DNA of 64,000 nt from Tenrec ecaudatus (GCF_050624435.1 NC_134546.1:78037700-78101699); one strand, 5' to 3'. Positions 45,372 to 57,077 are shown, numbered from the stretch's first letter. The notes: generated from the letters alone by a model not told the origin. Numbers and translations: made by a program.

Positions 45372-45870
45372 AGGCACTGGAAACACTCGTCTTTGCCATA
45401 TACTACTTAACAAAGTTTCGTGGCCACCTGACTAGAAGTGATTGCACACACACACACACACACAAAATATCGTGTCAACTTGAAGATATAGAAATGAAAA
45501 GGTGGCATTTAGCAAGCCCGATGGTACCTCCTAGTGGGCATGGTCTTATCACAAGGATGATCCTGGGAACTTCGTTCTGTTTTCACCTTACTGTTGAGGA
45601 GCCACTGGGAGACCTGCCCAAACCCTAGGGATACATCCATTACTATTGGATCCACAGAAAGCTTGTGCTTTCTTCACTCTGCATCACGGCTTCTGGCTGT
45701 GCGAGTCTGAATAGGGGTTTATGCACTAGTAAAATATTGGACTTATGGACTTGATTTGGACTGGGCTGGGATGTTTGTTTGATATACAATCAATCTTTGA
45801 TATAAAGCTCTTTCTTATACCTATAAGAGTGTCATTACATTTGTTTCCCTAGTCACCCTGGCCTAACACA
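45372..45870 (+). repeat. Family C interspersed repeat
   Basis: Shares 'gtgtcaacttgaagatata', 'gacttgatttggactgggc', 'gatataaagctctttctta' and a final 'cctaacaca' with the copies at 55.3, 56.4 and 57.1 kb. Includes (CA)n at 45,444-45,464; a second CA-rich tract follows at 45,872-45,911. Class not recognised; might be an old non-autonomous element. Confidence 0.65.
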
Positions 45871-45911
45871 CACACATACATGCACACACAGACACACACA
45901 CACACACACAG

Positions 45912-46950
45912 ACTGAGCGAAACAATGTATCAGACAGACACAAATCTTGGAATGATAGGTACAAAATGTGAAACCAATTTTGTTTTAATTAAGATCTTGT
46001 TTCAGAGCTTACTTTCCTAGTGCCATAAATATCGATGAGACAGGCACAGGCAGCAGATCTTAACAAGTAGGGAGAGAAAGATTCATGACAATGAGATGAG
46101 GATTAGGTCTTTGACTTAGCTAGTACCCATGAGAACTCGTGCCTGCACACGGTCACAGGAGAATCAGTGACACAAGGTTCCCCTGGGGACAGAGCTATGG
46201 CAAAGTTCTTGCTAAGTTACAGCTAAAAAAAGTATAAAATTCCCCTAACTTGTTTATATTTCTACTATAAAATAATAGTAGATGACTCTTTAAGTCCCCA
46301 TCTATCCAGTTTATTGTACTTTCAATATTCATGGGCAGCAAACAGCCTCAAATGGAGCTTTGTGTGAATTTCAGACTCTGCTAAACTCACCTTTTTTGTC
46401 CACATAGAGTCAGCCTCTACTGAGTTATTTCTGATCACTGCCTTGCAATGTAAAGCAATGTAAGGAGTGTCAGACAGAGTGAAGTTGCCGAGAGTGCCCT
46501 GGCCAGTGCAGGGAAAGACAGTTAAGAATGCACTCCCTGGTTATGTCCTAAATGGGTATTGGGGTGCTAGAGTCATATGCTCTTAAGCAGAGGGTTCTGC
46601 CCAGTTTTGTAAGCTTCTCAGTTCTGTATCTCTCCCAGTCATGATCCTTTTCATGCTCCTGTAGTCTCACATTTGATTGTGTTTCATTGATCTTATTTGT
46701 GAGTTTCTTTTGAATTCTGGGAAGGAGCTCAATAGAACTATGTGGTCAGCATAAGGAGATGCTTTCTTCCAAAGATATAGGTCAGACCTCATTTTTGTTG
46801 TTGATGATGTTTAGTGTTTTTTTAACTGACTTTCCAAAGTCCTCACACTTCAAGCAGCTTTCACACTTATTTATATATAATTTATATGTATAATATATAA
46901 ACATATACATATATAATTGTGAAATTACTCAAACTTTATAAATTGCCAGC
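45912..46950. other. No recognisable feature
   Basis: Non-coding DNA between the first duplication copy and family B. No V, SINE or gene was recognised. Confidence 0.4.
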
Positions 46951-48660
46951 CAATCAGAATTTTCTTGTAAGTTACTGGAACCCTCTGTATGTATAATCTC
47001 TGAAAATTTCCTTTCACATAAGTACTTGGAATCTTTAGACGTACTATTGCCAATCCATGGATTATTTTGTAACTCAAATAAACTCTTGAATTTTTAACAG
47101 AAACTCCAGTTTACTCTTTGATAGGAATGATGGAAGATGAAATGGTATGCACATGTTTTTGCAAGGCTGTCAATCAATCACTGCTACATCCCAAAAGGAA
47201 GGAAAGAAAGAAGGGTTGGAGGGAATGATAGGTGGAGGGTTATAAAGGGAAAAAGCAACAATATATAGCAATAGATTTACCATATTAAGGAACTTTTATT
47301 TTTATTAATCTCGAGATAGTCTTTGGTGAAATTTTACCAAAGTTATTGCCAATAATTCATTACAATAAATCAGCCAAGAAGAATCAGACTCCAGAATAAG
47401 AACAATGAAGTCATTGGACATTCTGTGTGAGACCACTACCCAACTTCTTTGACCCTGTGGAACACTGTAAATTTTATACTTGCCCAAGGAACCTCCCCTA
47501 GGATATGACATACTGACACACGGTGTTGAAATATAAATACCAGGGGAGGAGATGAGTCAGTCATGGTGCACCGATGAAGAATACAGCTTTCCTCTAGTTC
47601 CTAAATGCTTCCTCTCCCCCTCCCCCACTATCATGATCCGAATTCTACCTAGACCAGAGGATGTATACTGGTGCAGAGAGGAACTGGAGCTACAGGGAAT
47701 CCAGGGCGGTTGATACCTTCAGGACCAGGGGTGTGAGTGGCGATACTGGGAGGGTAGAGGGAGAGTGGGTTGGAAAGAGGAAACCGATTACAAGGATCTA
47801 CATGTGTCCTCCTCCCTGGGGGACGGGCAACAGAAAAGGGGGTGAAGGGAAACATTGGACATGGCAAGGTATGATAAAATAATAATTTATAAATTATCAA
47901 GGGCTCATGAGGATGGCAGGAGCGAGGAGGAAGGGGGAAAAAGAGGACCTGATGCCAAGGGCTTAAGTGGAGAGCAAATGCTTTGAAAAGGATGAGAGTA
48001 ATGAATGTACAGATGTGCTTTACAAAATTGATGTATGTATGGATTGTGATAAGAGTTGTGTGAGCCCTTAATAAAACGTTTTTAAAAAAGAAATATAAAT
48101 ACCTATATATTGCCAATAATTATTCTGTATCATCCCTCCTTATACCCTCTATTTGTTGACCCATTTCCTCCCAGGAAAAGTATACCATCCCATAAACCTA
48201 CTATCAGTTATGACTAAACCTGCTGGGCACATATGCAGAGGAAAGACATTCCCAACCTCCAGGTCACCATGAAACAGGACTTTGGCCAAGGATCCAAAAT
48301 ATATAGAAAGACAACATCAGGTGAAATGAGAAGACATTTAGGAGCAAGAAGTACAAAAAGTCATATCTTGTCAACAATCACAGTTGCTGTGAAACTGGTA
48401 TATATCCATTAATCCCTAAATTTACTTACTGATCCTTATGCCTGAAACTATAAAACACCCTCCCACTCTTTTTTTCCCCTTTTCTTTCAGGATCTTGTGT
48501 TGGGGATTCTGCTTTTGGCTCACTCCTTCCTCTTTCCATGTAAAGAGTCCCCATTTCATTCTCATCCAGCCCTTGCTTTATTTCTCAGCTATAGCTGTGT
48601 TGGAAACTTGGAACACATTTCCTTGTGATGTGTTTTTCTTTTTCTTTATTTTTTAAGTTG
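46950..48660 (+). repeat. Family B (LTR-like) repeat, interrupted by a family A insertion
   Basis: Flanking halves 46,950-47,541 and 48,090-48,660 align in order with 5,450-6,545. An AATAAA-like 'caaataaactcttg' lies near 47,075. Origin from an ERV LTR or MaLR is inference. Confidence 0.5.
47542..48089 (+). mobile_element. 5'-truncated family A insertion with 14-bp target duplication
   Basis: A 548-bp insert ends in 'gagcccttaataaaacg' plus an A-rich tail. GAAATATAAATACC flanks it at 47,528-47,541 and 48,090-48,103. This fixes the 3' end of family A and shows L1-type target-primed insertion. Confidence 0.88.
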
Positions 48661-48674
48661 GTTGTTTTTTAAAA

Positions 48675-48815
48675 AAAATCATTTTATTTGGGGCTCCTAC
48701 AGCTCTTATAACAATCCATACATGCATCCATTTTGTCAAGCATATCTGTACATGTGTTGCTGTCATCATTTTCAAAATATTTTCTTTCTACTTGAGCCCT
48801 TGGCGCTGTGTGTTT
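48675..48815 (-). mobile_element. Family A 3'-end fragment, - strand
   Basis: 'atttggggctcctacagct' to 'ctacttgagcccttgg' is the inverted terminal ~140 bp of family A. Confidence 0.75.
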
Positions 48816-48949
48816 TTCAACAAGACATTACATATTCATCTCCACCCTCCTTCCCCAAACTAACTATCATTCTACCAGGGCCTGTGTAGAAAACTGTTGT
48901 GTGCTTTGACACATTTTTCCTTATTTTAGGTACCTTTGCATCTGTTGCA

Positions 48950-49245
48950 AGTGATACCAATCTTACACAGAACAGAACACTGTCTGATGTTCCACCATTA
49001 TCACACTTGTTATGCTTGATCTCGTCGCTACACCTATTGTATCAATCCATGCCATTAGGGATCATTCACTTCTTCACTGATTCTCGACTTTACTAAGCAT
49101 GGAGTCTTTCTTCTAGGCACTGCTAGATACTGATAGCATGACCAAAGTGTGTGAGGTGAAGTGCTACGATCCTTGCTTCTAGGAAATTCTGTGGCTGTAT
49201 ATCTTCTAAGATCAATTTATTTTTACAGCCAGGCTTTGAGTCTTT
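48950..49245 (-). mobile_element. Long AfroSINE-type repeat
   Basis: 'tattgtatcaatccatgcc', 'tttactaagcatggagtc' and 'gatccttgcttctaggaa' match the long afrotherian SINE body in order. It ends about 70 bp upstream of the VH6-like promoter octamer. Confidence 0.7.
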
Positions 49246-49316
49246 AGGAGTGGAAGAAACTATGTGCCCATGGACTAGCCGCAGTGTCCAGACCTTATCC
49301 AGCCAACTGTGCTCAT

Positions 49317-49324
49317 AGGCAAAT
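49317..49324 (+). promoter_or_regulatory. Octamer-like element of the VH6-like gene
   Basis: AGGCAAAT, 7 of 8 matches to ATGCAAAT, 91 bp upstream of the leader ATG. Confidence 0.55.
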
Positions 49325-49407
49325 CACTCATGTGATTTCCTCTTTAAATGCTGTCTCCCCACCAGGGGACTCAAGTGACTGCTGAATCGGGGTAACCTTG
49401 ATTCAAA

Positions 49408-49848
49408 ATGTCTGCTTCCTTCCTCCTTCTCCTCATGGTGCTGGGTCTCTCATCGGGTCAGTGTTGGGGGAATATGGAATTCTACAAGGCATAATCACAG
49501 AGAGATGAGGTGTTTAATGTTTATTTTATATATTTCTAGGTGGCCTGGCGCAGGTGCAGCTGCAGGAGTCTGGTCCTCAGATGGTGAGACCTTCGCAGAC
49601 CCTCACTCTCACCTGCGCCATCACTGGGGACTCTGTTTCCAGCACCAGTGCTTCTTGGGATTGGATCCGGCAGTGCCCTGGAAGTGGCCTTGTGTGGATG
49701 GGAAGGACTTACTGCAGGTCAAAGTGGTACAGAAATTCTAAAAGATCATCTAATCGTCAACCCAGACACATCCAAGAACCAGTTCTCCCTGCAGCTGAGC
49801 TCCGTGACTGCTGAGGACACGGCCATGTACTACTATGCAAGGGAAGCA
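49408..49848 (+). pseudogene. IGHV6: VH6-like V pseudogene
   Basis: Close relative of human IGHV6-1. Exon 1 (49,408-49,456, 49 nt; MSASFLLLLMVLGLSSG) has the VH6-type length and a GTCAGT donor. Exon 2 starts at 49,540; V domain at 49,551: [12 protein letters not shown]1, first cysteine in [11 protein letters not shown]1 [11 protein letters not shown], and the family's long CDR2 [10 protein letters not shown]. About 11 nt are missing after CDR2 (near 49,735-49,760) relative to human IGHV6-1, which shifts the frame. The downstream [26 protein letters not shown] is in frame +2. The second conserved cysteine is tyrosine (TACTACTATGCAAGG). Splice sites and RSS are intact. The FR3 3' half is almost identical to the local VH4 genes, so conversion with VH4 is possible. 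Confidence 0.92.
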
Positions 49849-49887
49849 CACAGTGAGGGGAAGTCAGTGTGAGCCCAAACACAAACC
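49849..49887 (+). other. V-RSS of the VH6-like pseudogene
   Basis: Consensus heptamer CACAGTG (49,849-49,855), 23-bp spacer, nonamer ACACAAACC (49,879-49,887). Confidence 0.93.
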
Positions 49888-49909
49888 TCCCCTGCAAGGG
49901 AAACATTGG

Positions 49910-49923
49910 GCAGCAGGGGGCGC
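49910..49923 (+). promoter_or_regulatory. CTCF-like core motif downstream of RSS
   Basis: GCAGCAGGGGGCGC, 22 bp after the nonamer; identical to 13,096 and 38,527. Confidence 0.65.
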
Positions 49924-51339
49924 GCAGGACCCACTTAGCACAGACACCCAGCACTGGCTAGACAGGCGCAGATAGATGACAGGAAGGACTATCTGTTGGA
50001 ATCAGGCTCCATGGAGAGGTTTTCTTACTCTAAATTTTCTCCTCGCTGCCGACGTAAAAGGAGGAACTAGTATTCTCTGTTCACAGTACAAATACTAAAG
50101 TGACTCTAATACTTCATTGTCATTCTATAGAATCCATTTTCCTTCTTGAAAAACAGGTTATCATGGTAATTCTCACCCTATCCTTTACATAAAACCTGTT
50201 GACAATAAAATACAGGCATGTCCAGATTCATGCGAGCAATGTATGGTTTTAAATTTACTGAGCTCAGTGACCTACTACCGCCAAGGGTCAGGTCTCTGAA
50301 GGTTTCTTTCTGCATTGTTCCTAGTGTAATTTTGGCAGTGAAGGACTAGTGATCTCTGTGTCTGAGAAAATAATGGTGGTGGCTTCTGGGGCTAAATTTG
50401 TGATGCGTCCTTAGTGATGCTTGCTACCCATTGTCTCCCTGTATGCAGAAAAATTTTCCAGGCATAGAGAGACCCCTGACACTGGGAACAGGTGAACTGG
50501 ACTGACCTGTCTGGTGGGCGGAGTCATTAGTAAGATCACTCATTGGAGTCACAATTAAGGGAGCACTCATTGGAAGGGCATCTTTGATTTCCAAAGATAG
50601 TAAATGTGTCACAAGAGGAAGAAATTGAATGCTAATTTCTCAAAATGTTCTTTAGGCCCTGTTTTCAGCAGATGCCAGGGACTGAAGTCAGCGATGCTTT
50701 CCTCTCAGAAGCTGTGGTTTCCCCACCTTGTCAGCATCTCTCAAGGGACACCGTGCACAGTGACTCTTGGGAAAAGTCCTGCATTGGAAACTGCTTTCTC
50801 TTCATTGCAATGGGCTTTGTCTGTCTTTCACCATCGATCCAAAGGCAGATTTCAGAATAATAGATATTGATGAGATCTCAGGATAATTACTATTGTGCCA
50901 TTTGTTGCCAAAGTTAGAAATAGTGCAAAAAAATTATCAGTTTGAATGGATAGTTTCTTCACACCCTCCAATGTGTCTTGAAGCTTTTCATTTTAATGAA
51001 TATTCAGAAATGTATACTTATTCCATAATTTTCCCTTAGAATAACCAAAAAAACATTTTCTATGCCAATATTATTGTTTGGAATCATATAATTATTAACA
51101 AGATTGTCAAGGAAAATGCAAAGAATGAAGAAGAGAAAAATTAAAGCTAATCCAAAAGAAAAACAAGTGGAAAGTATAAAGACTGACAAAATAATAACAA
51201 AAATAAAGACAAAAATTAAGAGAAAACATACAAAATGAACTCAGAACAGAAAAATTGAGGAAAAAAATCAATAACTCCACAAAGGTGGGAAAAACAGAAA
51301 GATAACCCAATGCAAAATGACAGTAATAAATGAGTACAC

Positions 51340-52500
51340 ATCAATAATGACATGGAATATAAATGGATTCAATGCACTTCTCAAGAGGCAGAGAGAAACA
51401 TTATGGATAAGGAAACTGGATGCATAAATCTATGCTTACAAGAAACACATTTGAGACATAAAGACAAATATATAAAAATTAAATATGGAAGAAAATATAT
51501 CAAGAAAATGGCAATAAAAAAAGCAAGGGTAGCAATATTAACCAATGACAATTTTAAAATACGGTACTGGCTATACTAATTAATAATAAAATAGACTTCA
51601 ATGCCAAATCTTTAATAGGAGATAAATAAGGCCATTATATGATAAAAGGAACAAAAGAGTAAGAAGAGAAATAATAAATATATATGCATTCAGTGTCAGA
51701 CCCTCAAAATATATTAATTCAAACTTTATAGTCTTAAATATAGAAATACATAATTTTACAGTAACAGAGTTAAATAAACCCCACTGGATTTTACAAAACA
51801 ACTCAAAGGATCAACTGGATGATAAATCAATACAGTAACAGACGAACTAATTAACAAAATTTACTGACCTCTTAGACTTATAGGAAACATACTATCCAGG
51901 AAAACCTCAGTGTATCTTCTTCTCAAGTTCATATGTATCATTCTTCAGGATAGAACATACTTTATGCTACAATGCTAGCATTAATATATTTAAAAATTGT
52001 GATATTACAAATAAATATTTTTACCTCACAACATTATGAAATTAGATGTGAACAACAGGAAGATACTTGGAAATGGTAGGATTAAGGGATTAAGACTTTT
52101 AATTCCTTACAAAAATGAAAATAAACATACCAAAAGCTTTGGTACACATGTTATGAACAATGCATGAAGATATCTAAAAAGGAAACAAAAGTCAGCATGT
52201 TAACACAACGCCTTCAACAATTAGAACAAAAAGAGCAAAGTAAAACATCAGTCACCAGAAGACAATAAATATTAAAGAATGGAGCAGAAAGAAATGAAAA
52301 GGAAACAAGGAAATAATCAATAAAACAAGAAGTTAATTCTTCAAAAATACTAACAAATTTTGACAAACTACTGGTAAGCTTATTAAAGTAAATGGAATAG
52401 GAAAAACAAATATTAAAAATAAGAAATGAAAAGGTCAATATCACTACAGAACCAAAACTATGAATATCACAACAGTGAATTTGAAAATTTAGAATAAGTG
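51340..52500 (+). mobile_element. L1 ORF2 fragment (duplicate)
   Basis: Duplicate of 40,430-41,690. Here a 75-codon frame (51,352-51,579) keeps the endonuclease-type CLQETHLRHKDKY motif. Frames are broken elsewhere. Confidence 0.7.
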
Positions 52501-52534
52501 GACATATTTCTAGGTAAACACTAGGTATATTTAA

Positions 52535-53690
52535 AAAAATCATTTTATTGCGGACTCATACAACTCTTATCAAGATTCATCCATCCATTCATTGTGTCAA
52601 GCACATTTGTACATTTGTTGCCATCATCATTCTAAAAATATTTGCTTTCTATTTGAGCCCTTTGTATCAGCTCCTCATTTTCCCCCTTTCCCCACTCCCG
52701 CCTCCCTCACGAACCCTTGATAATTTATAAATTATTATTATTTTGTCATATCTTACACTGTCTGACATCTCCCTTCACCCACTTTTCTGTTGTCCATGCC
52801 CAGGGAGGAGCTTATATGTAGATCCTTGTAATTGGCTCCCCCTTTCTACCCCATCTTCTCCCCACCCTCCCGGTATCACCGCTCTCTCCCCTGGTCCTGA
52901 AGTGATCATCTGTCCTGGATGCCCTGTGTTTCCAGTTCCTATCTGTACCAGGGTACATCCTCTGGTCTGGCTGGATTTGCAAGGTAGAATTGGGATCATG
53001 ATAGTTTGGGGGGGGGCGCATTTAATACCTACAGGAAAGTTGTAGCTACACTGTCTAGCTGACTGGCTCATCTTCTCCCCTTCTGACTGGCTCATCTCAG
53101 AAAATGACAACAACAATGAAACAAGGAAAAATATAGAAATACATGTAAATAGTTCACGGTCTGTTTGTTTACTTTTAGGAGTGTTTTCTGGTCAAGTGTG
53201 ATGGGGTGTCACCCCTGGCCCCAAAGTCTCTTTGTGGTATTCCCCCGGGACTTCTTTGCACTGCTCCCCTTGCTGTTCTGTTGCATGTCTTTAGTGTTTT
53301 GCTTTGGTGTGGTGGGGTCAGATAAACCGCAATGTCCACACTGTGTCTCCAGTGTTGTCCCCTGTAGGACTATGGGCCAGTGAGGGATGTCGTGTCTCTT
53401 AATGGGGCTGGCCATATGGTTCTCTTTTTGGTTTGGCTACTCTGAGCAGGGATGTCGTCCTCAAGGCTTGGTGGGTCAGGATGTGTTCCACTCTCTCTTC
53501 CTCCCCCTTCATTGCTCCCAGGTGCTTTGATCAAACATGTTTCTCTCCCTGACCTGTAGCTTCAGTGATGTCCTCTGAAGTAAATTCATCTGGGGAGAGG
53601 GGAGCCTTCCATGTAGTTGGGATTGGGCCCAGCCCCTCAACACTACCTATCTAAGTTAACAAAGTCTGATGTCAGAAATGTCAACTGATT
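52535..53690 (-). mobile_element. Family A copy with internal deletion, - strand
   Basis: Duplicate of 41,700-43,690 lacking about 870 bp (internal module and neighbouring sequence). The deletion site near 53,045-53,110 has two copies of CTGACTGGCTCATCT. Confidence 0.78.
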
Positions 53691-53814
53691 CATTAAAAAG
53701 AAGAAATAAATCATACGCTGTAAAAAATGTTCAAGCTCTAAAAAGGCTCGACCTCTATGACTGCACTGGAAAACAGTTATCATTGGTTGCTAGATTAGTC
53801 TGACTCAAATATGG

Positions 53815-54200
53815 CTTAAATATGAATACAAATATAAGCATGAATATGTATGGAGGTAGAGATATTAATATAAATACAAATAGGAACATAAATATGAATA
53901 TAAATATAATTGTAATATAAACATGAATAACAATGTGACTATAAATATGAACATGCATGTAAATGTAAATATGAATCTAAATATAAATACACAATGAATC
54001 TAAACATGAATGTGAGCATAAATATGAATATAAATATGAACATGACTGTGAATATCAATATGAGTAATTATATGTTAAAGTAAATAAATAAATACAAATA
54101 TTATATAAAATCAAAATATATTCAATATATTTGTAATGCACTATTTGAATATATACTCAATATATTCAAAGCATAATTATGTATGTGGAAATAAATATAA
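53815..54200. repeat. AT-rich degenerate tandem repeat (duplicate)
   Basis: Counterpart of 43,860-44,260 with the same 6-bp unit style. Confidence 0.8.
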
Positions 54201-54634
54201 ATATATATGCCACTTTGAGGATACCGTGCACATATACACCAGATTTATTACTGCTGAAAAACAGAAATCTAAAAATAAAAGCTATTCCTGATAGTGTCCA
54301 TTTATGTGATTTAATGCTCAAGTCAGTGTTTTCCCTTTTTCAAACACTTTCTGAGGGACCCCAATCACATTCTTTTAAATGTCCTTTGCATTTTGGGAAC
54401 AAAAATTAGACTGAAGGAGAATATTAGGAATGCAGAGTTGATGAAATAAGGTTTCCTTACTTCCAGTCAATGGTCCTTTCAATATCCTCCCCGCAAACCA
54501 TAATTTTGGTCATCGTTTTTTTTTGAAGTCTTCCTTACTCATTGTCCAGGTTTCACAGGCATATGAGACAATTGATCCTCAAAGTGAATTCACACTACCC
54601 TATAATATAGGTTCCCTGAGGTAGATGGTTATAA

Positions 54635-54775
54635 AAACACTCAATGGTGCAGTAGACTAAGTATTTGTTGCCAACCACAAGGCTAGGGGTTCAAACCCAG
54701 CAGCTACTCCCTGAGAGAAAGATTAAGTTATGTGCGCCATAAATATTGAGAGGCCCGGAAAACTTCTATGTCTTA
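54635..54775 (+). mobile_element. AfroSINE copy (duplicate)
   Basis: Counterpart of 44,687-44,850: 'caatggtgcagtagactaag', 'gttgccaaccacaaggct', 'ggttcaaacccagcagc'. Confidence 0.8.
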
Positions 54776-54849
54776 CACCTGCCTGCATCCAACTTGTTTC
54801 AAGAACCAGCTCTTGCGGAAACCTTCCTGTGGAGTTGTGATCCATGAGT

Positions 54850-54990
54850 TTAGCAAGCTGTTCACGGTCCCCAGATTTTATACCATTCAGTGACACTCAT
54901 ATTACAAATACCTAGCATGTTTAAATGCAGCTTTTCCACCAGGGGGCTCCAGAAACTTCTTAGCCAGGGTGAGCTACCTTTTAGAGGAAG
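54850..54990 (+). other. VH6-type 5' flank without a V exon (duplicate)
   Basis: Counterpart of 44,870-45,030. Here CCACCAGGGGGCTC (54,936-54,949) is also one base from the CTCF core. Confidence 0.5.
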
Positions 54991-55309
54991 CTTTATCAGA
55001 TTTATTATAAATAAAACTCTAGGGGACATTTGGTATTTTTAAAACAATGTTAACATTGCCAATGGTAAAGAATCTAAATGTCTATAATAAAGTCTTTAGA
55101 CCAAAATACATGAAAGTTCACCTTTACAGATTTGAAACTGTGCAGGGATACAAAACAAAGGGCAAAAGACATGTAGGTGTTTCCGTTGAAGAGATAGGAT
55201 ATGAGCAAGAGCCACTATTACTCAAGGAACAAGTTAAAAGTACACTGAGAGCATCAGTCAAAAAAGTGGGCCTAGGAAATGGAGGAATGTGAAGTGAACT
55301 GCTTCAACA

Positions 55310-55350
55310 AGCAGATGAGGCACTGGAAACACTTACATCTTTGCCATATA

Positions 55351-55393
<43 letters not shown>

Positions 55394-55740
55394 GTCGTGT
55401 CAACTTGAAGATATAGAAATGAAGAGGTGGAGTTTAGCAAGGATGATCCTGGGACCTTCCTCTCTCTATTTTCACCTTCCTGTTGAGGAGCCACTAGGCT
55501 TCCTGCCAAAGCCCTAGAGATGCATCCACCACCATTGAATCGACAGAAATCTGTACTCTGCAGGCTGTGCTTCCTGCACTATGCATCATTGCTTGTGGCT
55601 GTGTGAGTCTCAAGAGGGATTTGTGGACTAATAAAATATTGGACTTATGGACTTGATCTGGACTGGGCTGAAATTTTTGTTTGATATATTATCTCTCCTT
55701 GATATAAAGCTCTTTCTTATAAATATATGAGTGTTTCGCT
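55310..55740 (+). repeat. Family C repeat with (AC)n
   Basis: Duplicate of the copy at 45.4 kb. A longer (AC)n tract of about 20 units occupies 55,353-55,391. Confidence 0.7.
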
Positions 55741-55759
55741 AAAGTACCCAGGGTAATGC

Positions 55760-55870
55760 AGTCTCCATCATAGGAACTTGGGAGGATGGAGCAGGATCAC
55801 AAGGCGGCTCATTCTGCTGGAAGCAGGATCACAATGAGTCAGAACACACTTGAAAGCACCTACCTACATG
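55760..55870 (+). mobile_element. Possible AfroSINE tail
   Basis: 'gatcacaatgagtcagaac' and 'cacttgaaagcacctac' resemble the SINE 3' end. Weak. Confidence 0.4.
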
Positions 55871-56355
55871 ATCAGCAAGTTATGGGTATGTAATGCCCAT
55901 TCTAGTTTCTCTGTTTTAGTATTTGCAAGATACTAATTTTGTGATTCATTAATTCTATGATATGTATCACAGAATTCTCTAGGATGCTTTTTCTTTTTGG
56001 AATAATTTGAGAAGTATTGCTGCTAATTCTTAACTATATGGTCATGATCCTAGATGTTTTAGAAAACCATTTACTACTTTTTCTGATTCTGTGTTTCTCT
56101 GTGTGAGGTTTTTAGTTTATGAATTTAATGCATTTAATCATTTATGTAGCTTTATATGGTAGCTTTGTATTTGTCATCTAAAAGAACATTTCATGATAAA
56201 TCCTTAAGCACCATGCAGCCATTGTTACTTTAGTAACTACCAACCTCCAAGAAAGACCAGATAAAATGACTTTTATTGAACTTTAACTACTGACAATGAA
56301 TTCCAAAAATGAAGGCTTTCTATGAACTGCTACAGCCTAAAGTTGATCATATATT
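55870..56355. other. No recognisable feature
   Basis: AT-rich non-coding spacer. Confidence 0.4.
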
Positions 56356-56790
56356 GTGGTAGTTGCATAGTTTCATGTCAACTTGAAGATACATAAAAGT
56401 GTGGGGATGAAGTCTATCCCATCAGTCTGGGTACAGCCTGATGGCACCTCCTTGTGGGCACGGCCTTCTCATAAGGAGTGCCAGGGGAAACTCCCCACAC
56501 CCCACATTCTTCCATCGACCTCCTGCTTTCCGATGCTGATTGCTACCAGAGTCCTGGAGATGCACCCGCACTGTTGGATGCACAGGCCATTGCAGCAACA
56601 GGACTGTGACATTCCTGCATTCTGCGTCATTGCAGGTTGCTTCATGAGTCTGCGGAGGGACTTATGGATTAGTATTGGACTTTGCGTGGATGTTTTCCTG
56701 ATATAAATTCAGTCCTTTATATAAAGCCTTTCTTATACATAAGTGAGTGTCACTGGAGTTGTTTCTCTAGTCAACCCAGCCTAACACATA
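56355..56790 (+). repeat. Family C repeat copy
   Basis: 'gtcaacttgaagatacataa', 'ctgatggcacctccttgtgg' and a terminal 'cagcctaacaca'. Independent insertion rather than part of the duplicated block. Confidence 0.7.
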
Positions 56791-57077
56791 TGTGCTATTA
56801 AGTTTCATTAGAACTTACTTGTGAGTGCTATATAAATATCGGTAGCAAAGAATCAGCCAATGGCAAGTACAACCTTGGTGGTAGAAAGAATCCTTTAGAT
56901 TTCCTGAAGAAAATGAACAACACAGGCATACAGTCAATGATATTCATTTAGAGTTTATAATACATGGTTTCCTCATAAGCAAAACTCAGGGAATTGGAAA
57001 AGGCTCCAACAATCTTATTTACCGAATTTTCTACAGAGAAGATTAAATCTGGGTCTAGTTGGGTGATGATGACATAA

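Larger units (their letters stand above)
39128..45830. repeat. Segmental duplication copy 1 (pair of 50,030-55,740)
   Basis: From 'ctctaaattttctcctc' near 39,130 the order of sequences is the same as in copy 2: VH 3' flank, L1 ORF2 fragment, minus-strand family A copy, AT-rich 'tatgaa' tract, SINEs, VH6-type 5' flank and family C repeat. Copy 1 is longer mainly because copy 2 lost about 870 bp from the family A copy. Confidence 0.85.
50030..55740. repeat. Segmental duplication copy 2 (pair of 39,128-45,830)
   Basis: Colinear with copy 1 from the 'ctctaaattttctcctc' landmark to the family C repeat, with many point differences but low enough divergence to align by eye throughout. Here it directly follows the VH6-like pseudogene rather than the VH4 pseudogene. 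Confidence 0.85.

Noticed and set aside
47649..48116. 155-codon minus-strand frame
   Set aside because: Falls within a family A insertion bounded by a 14-bp target duplication; not a gene.
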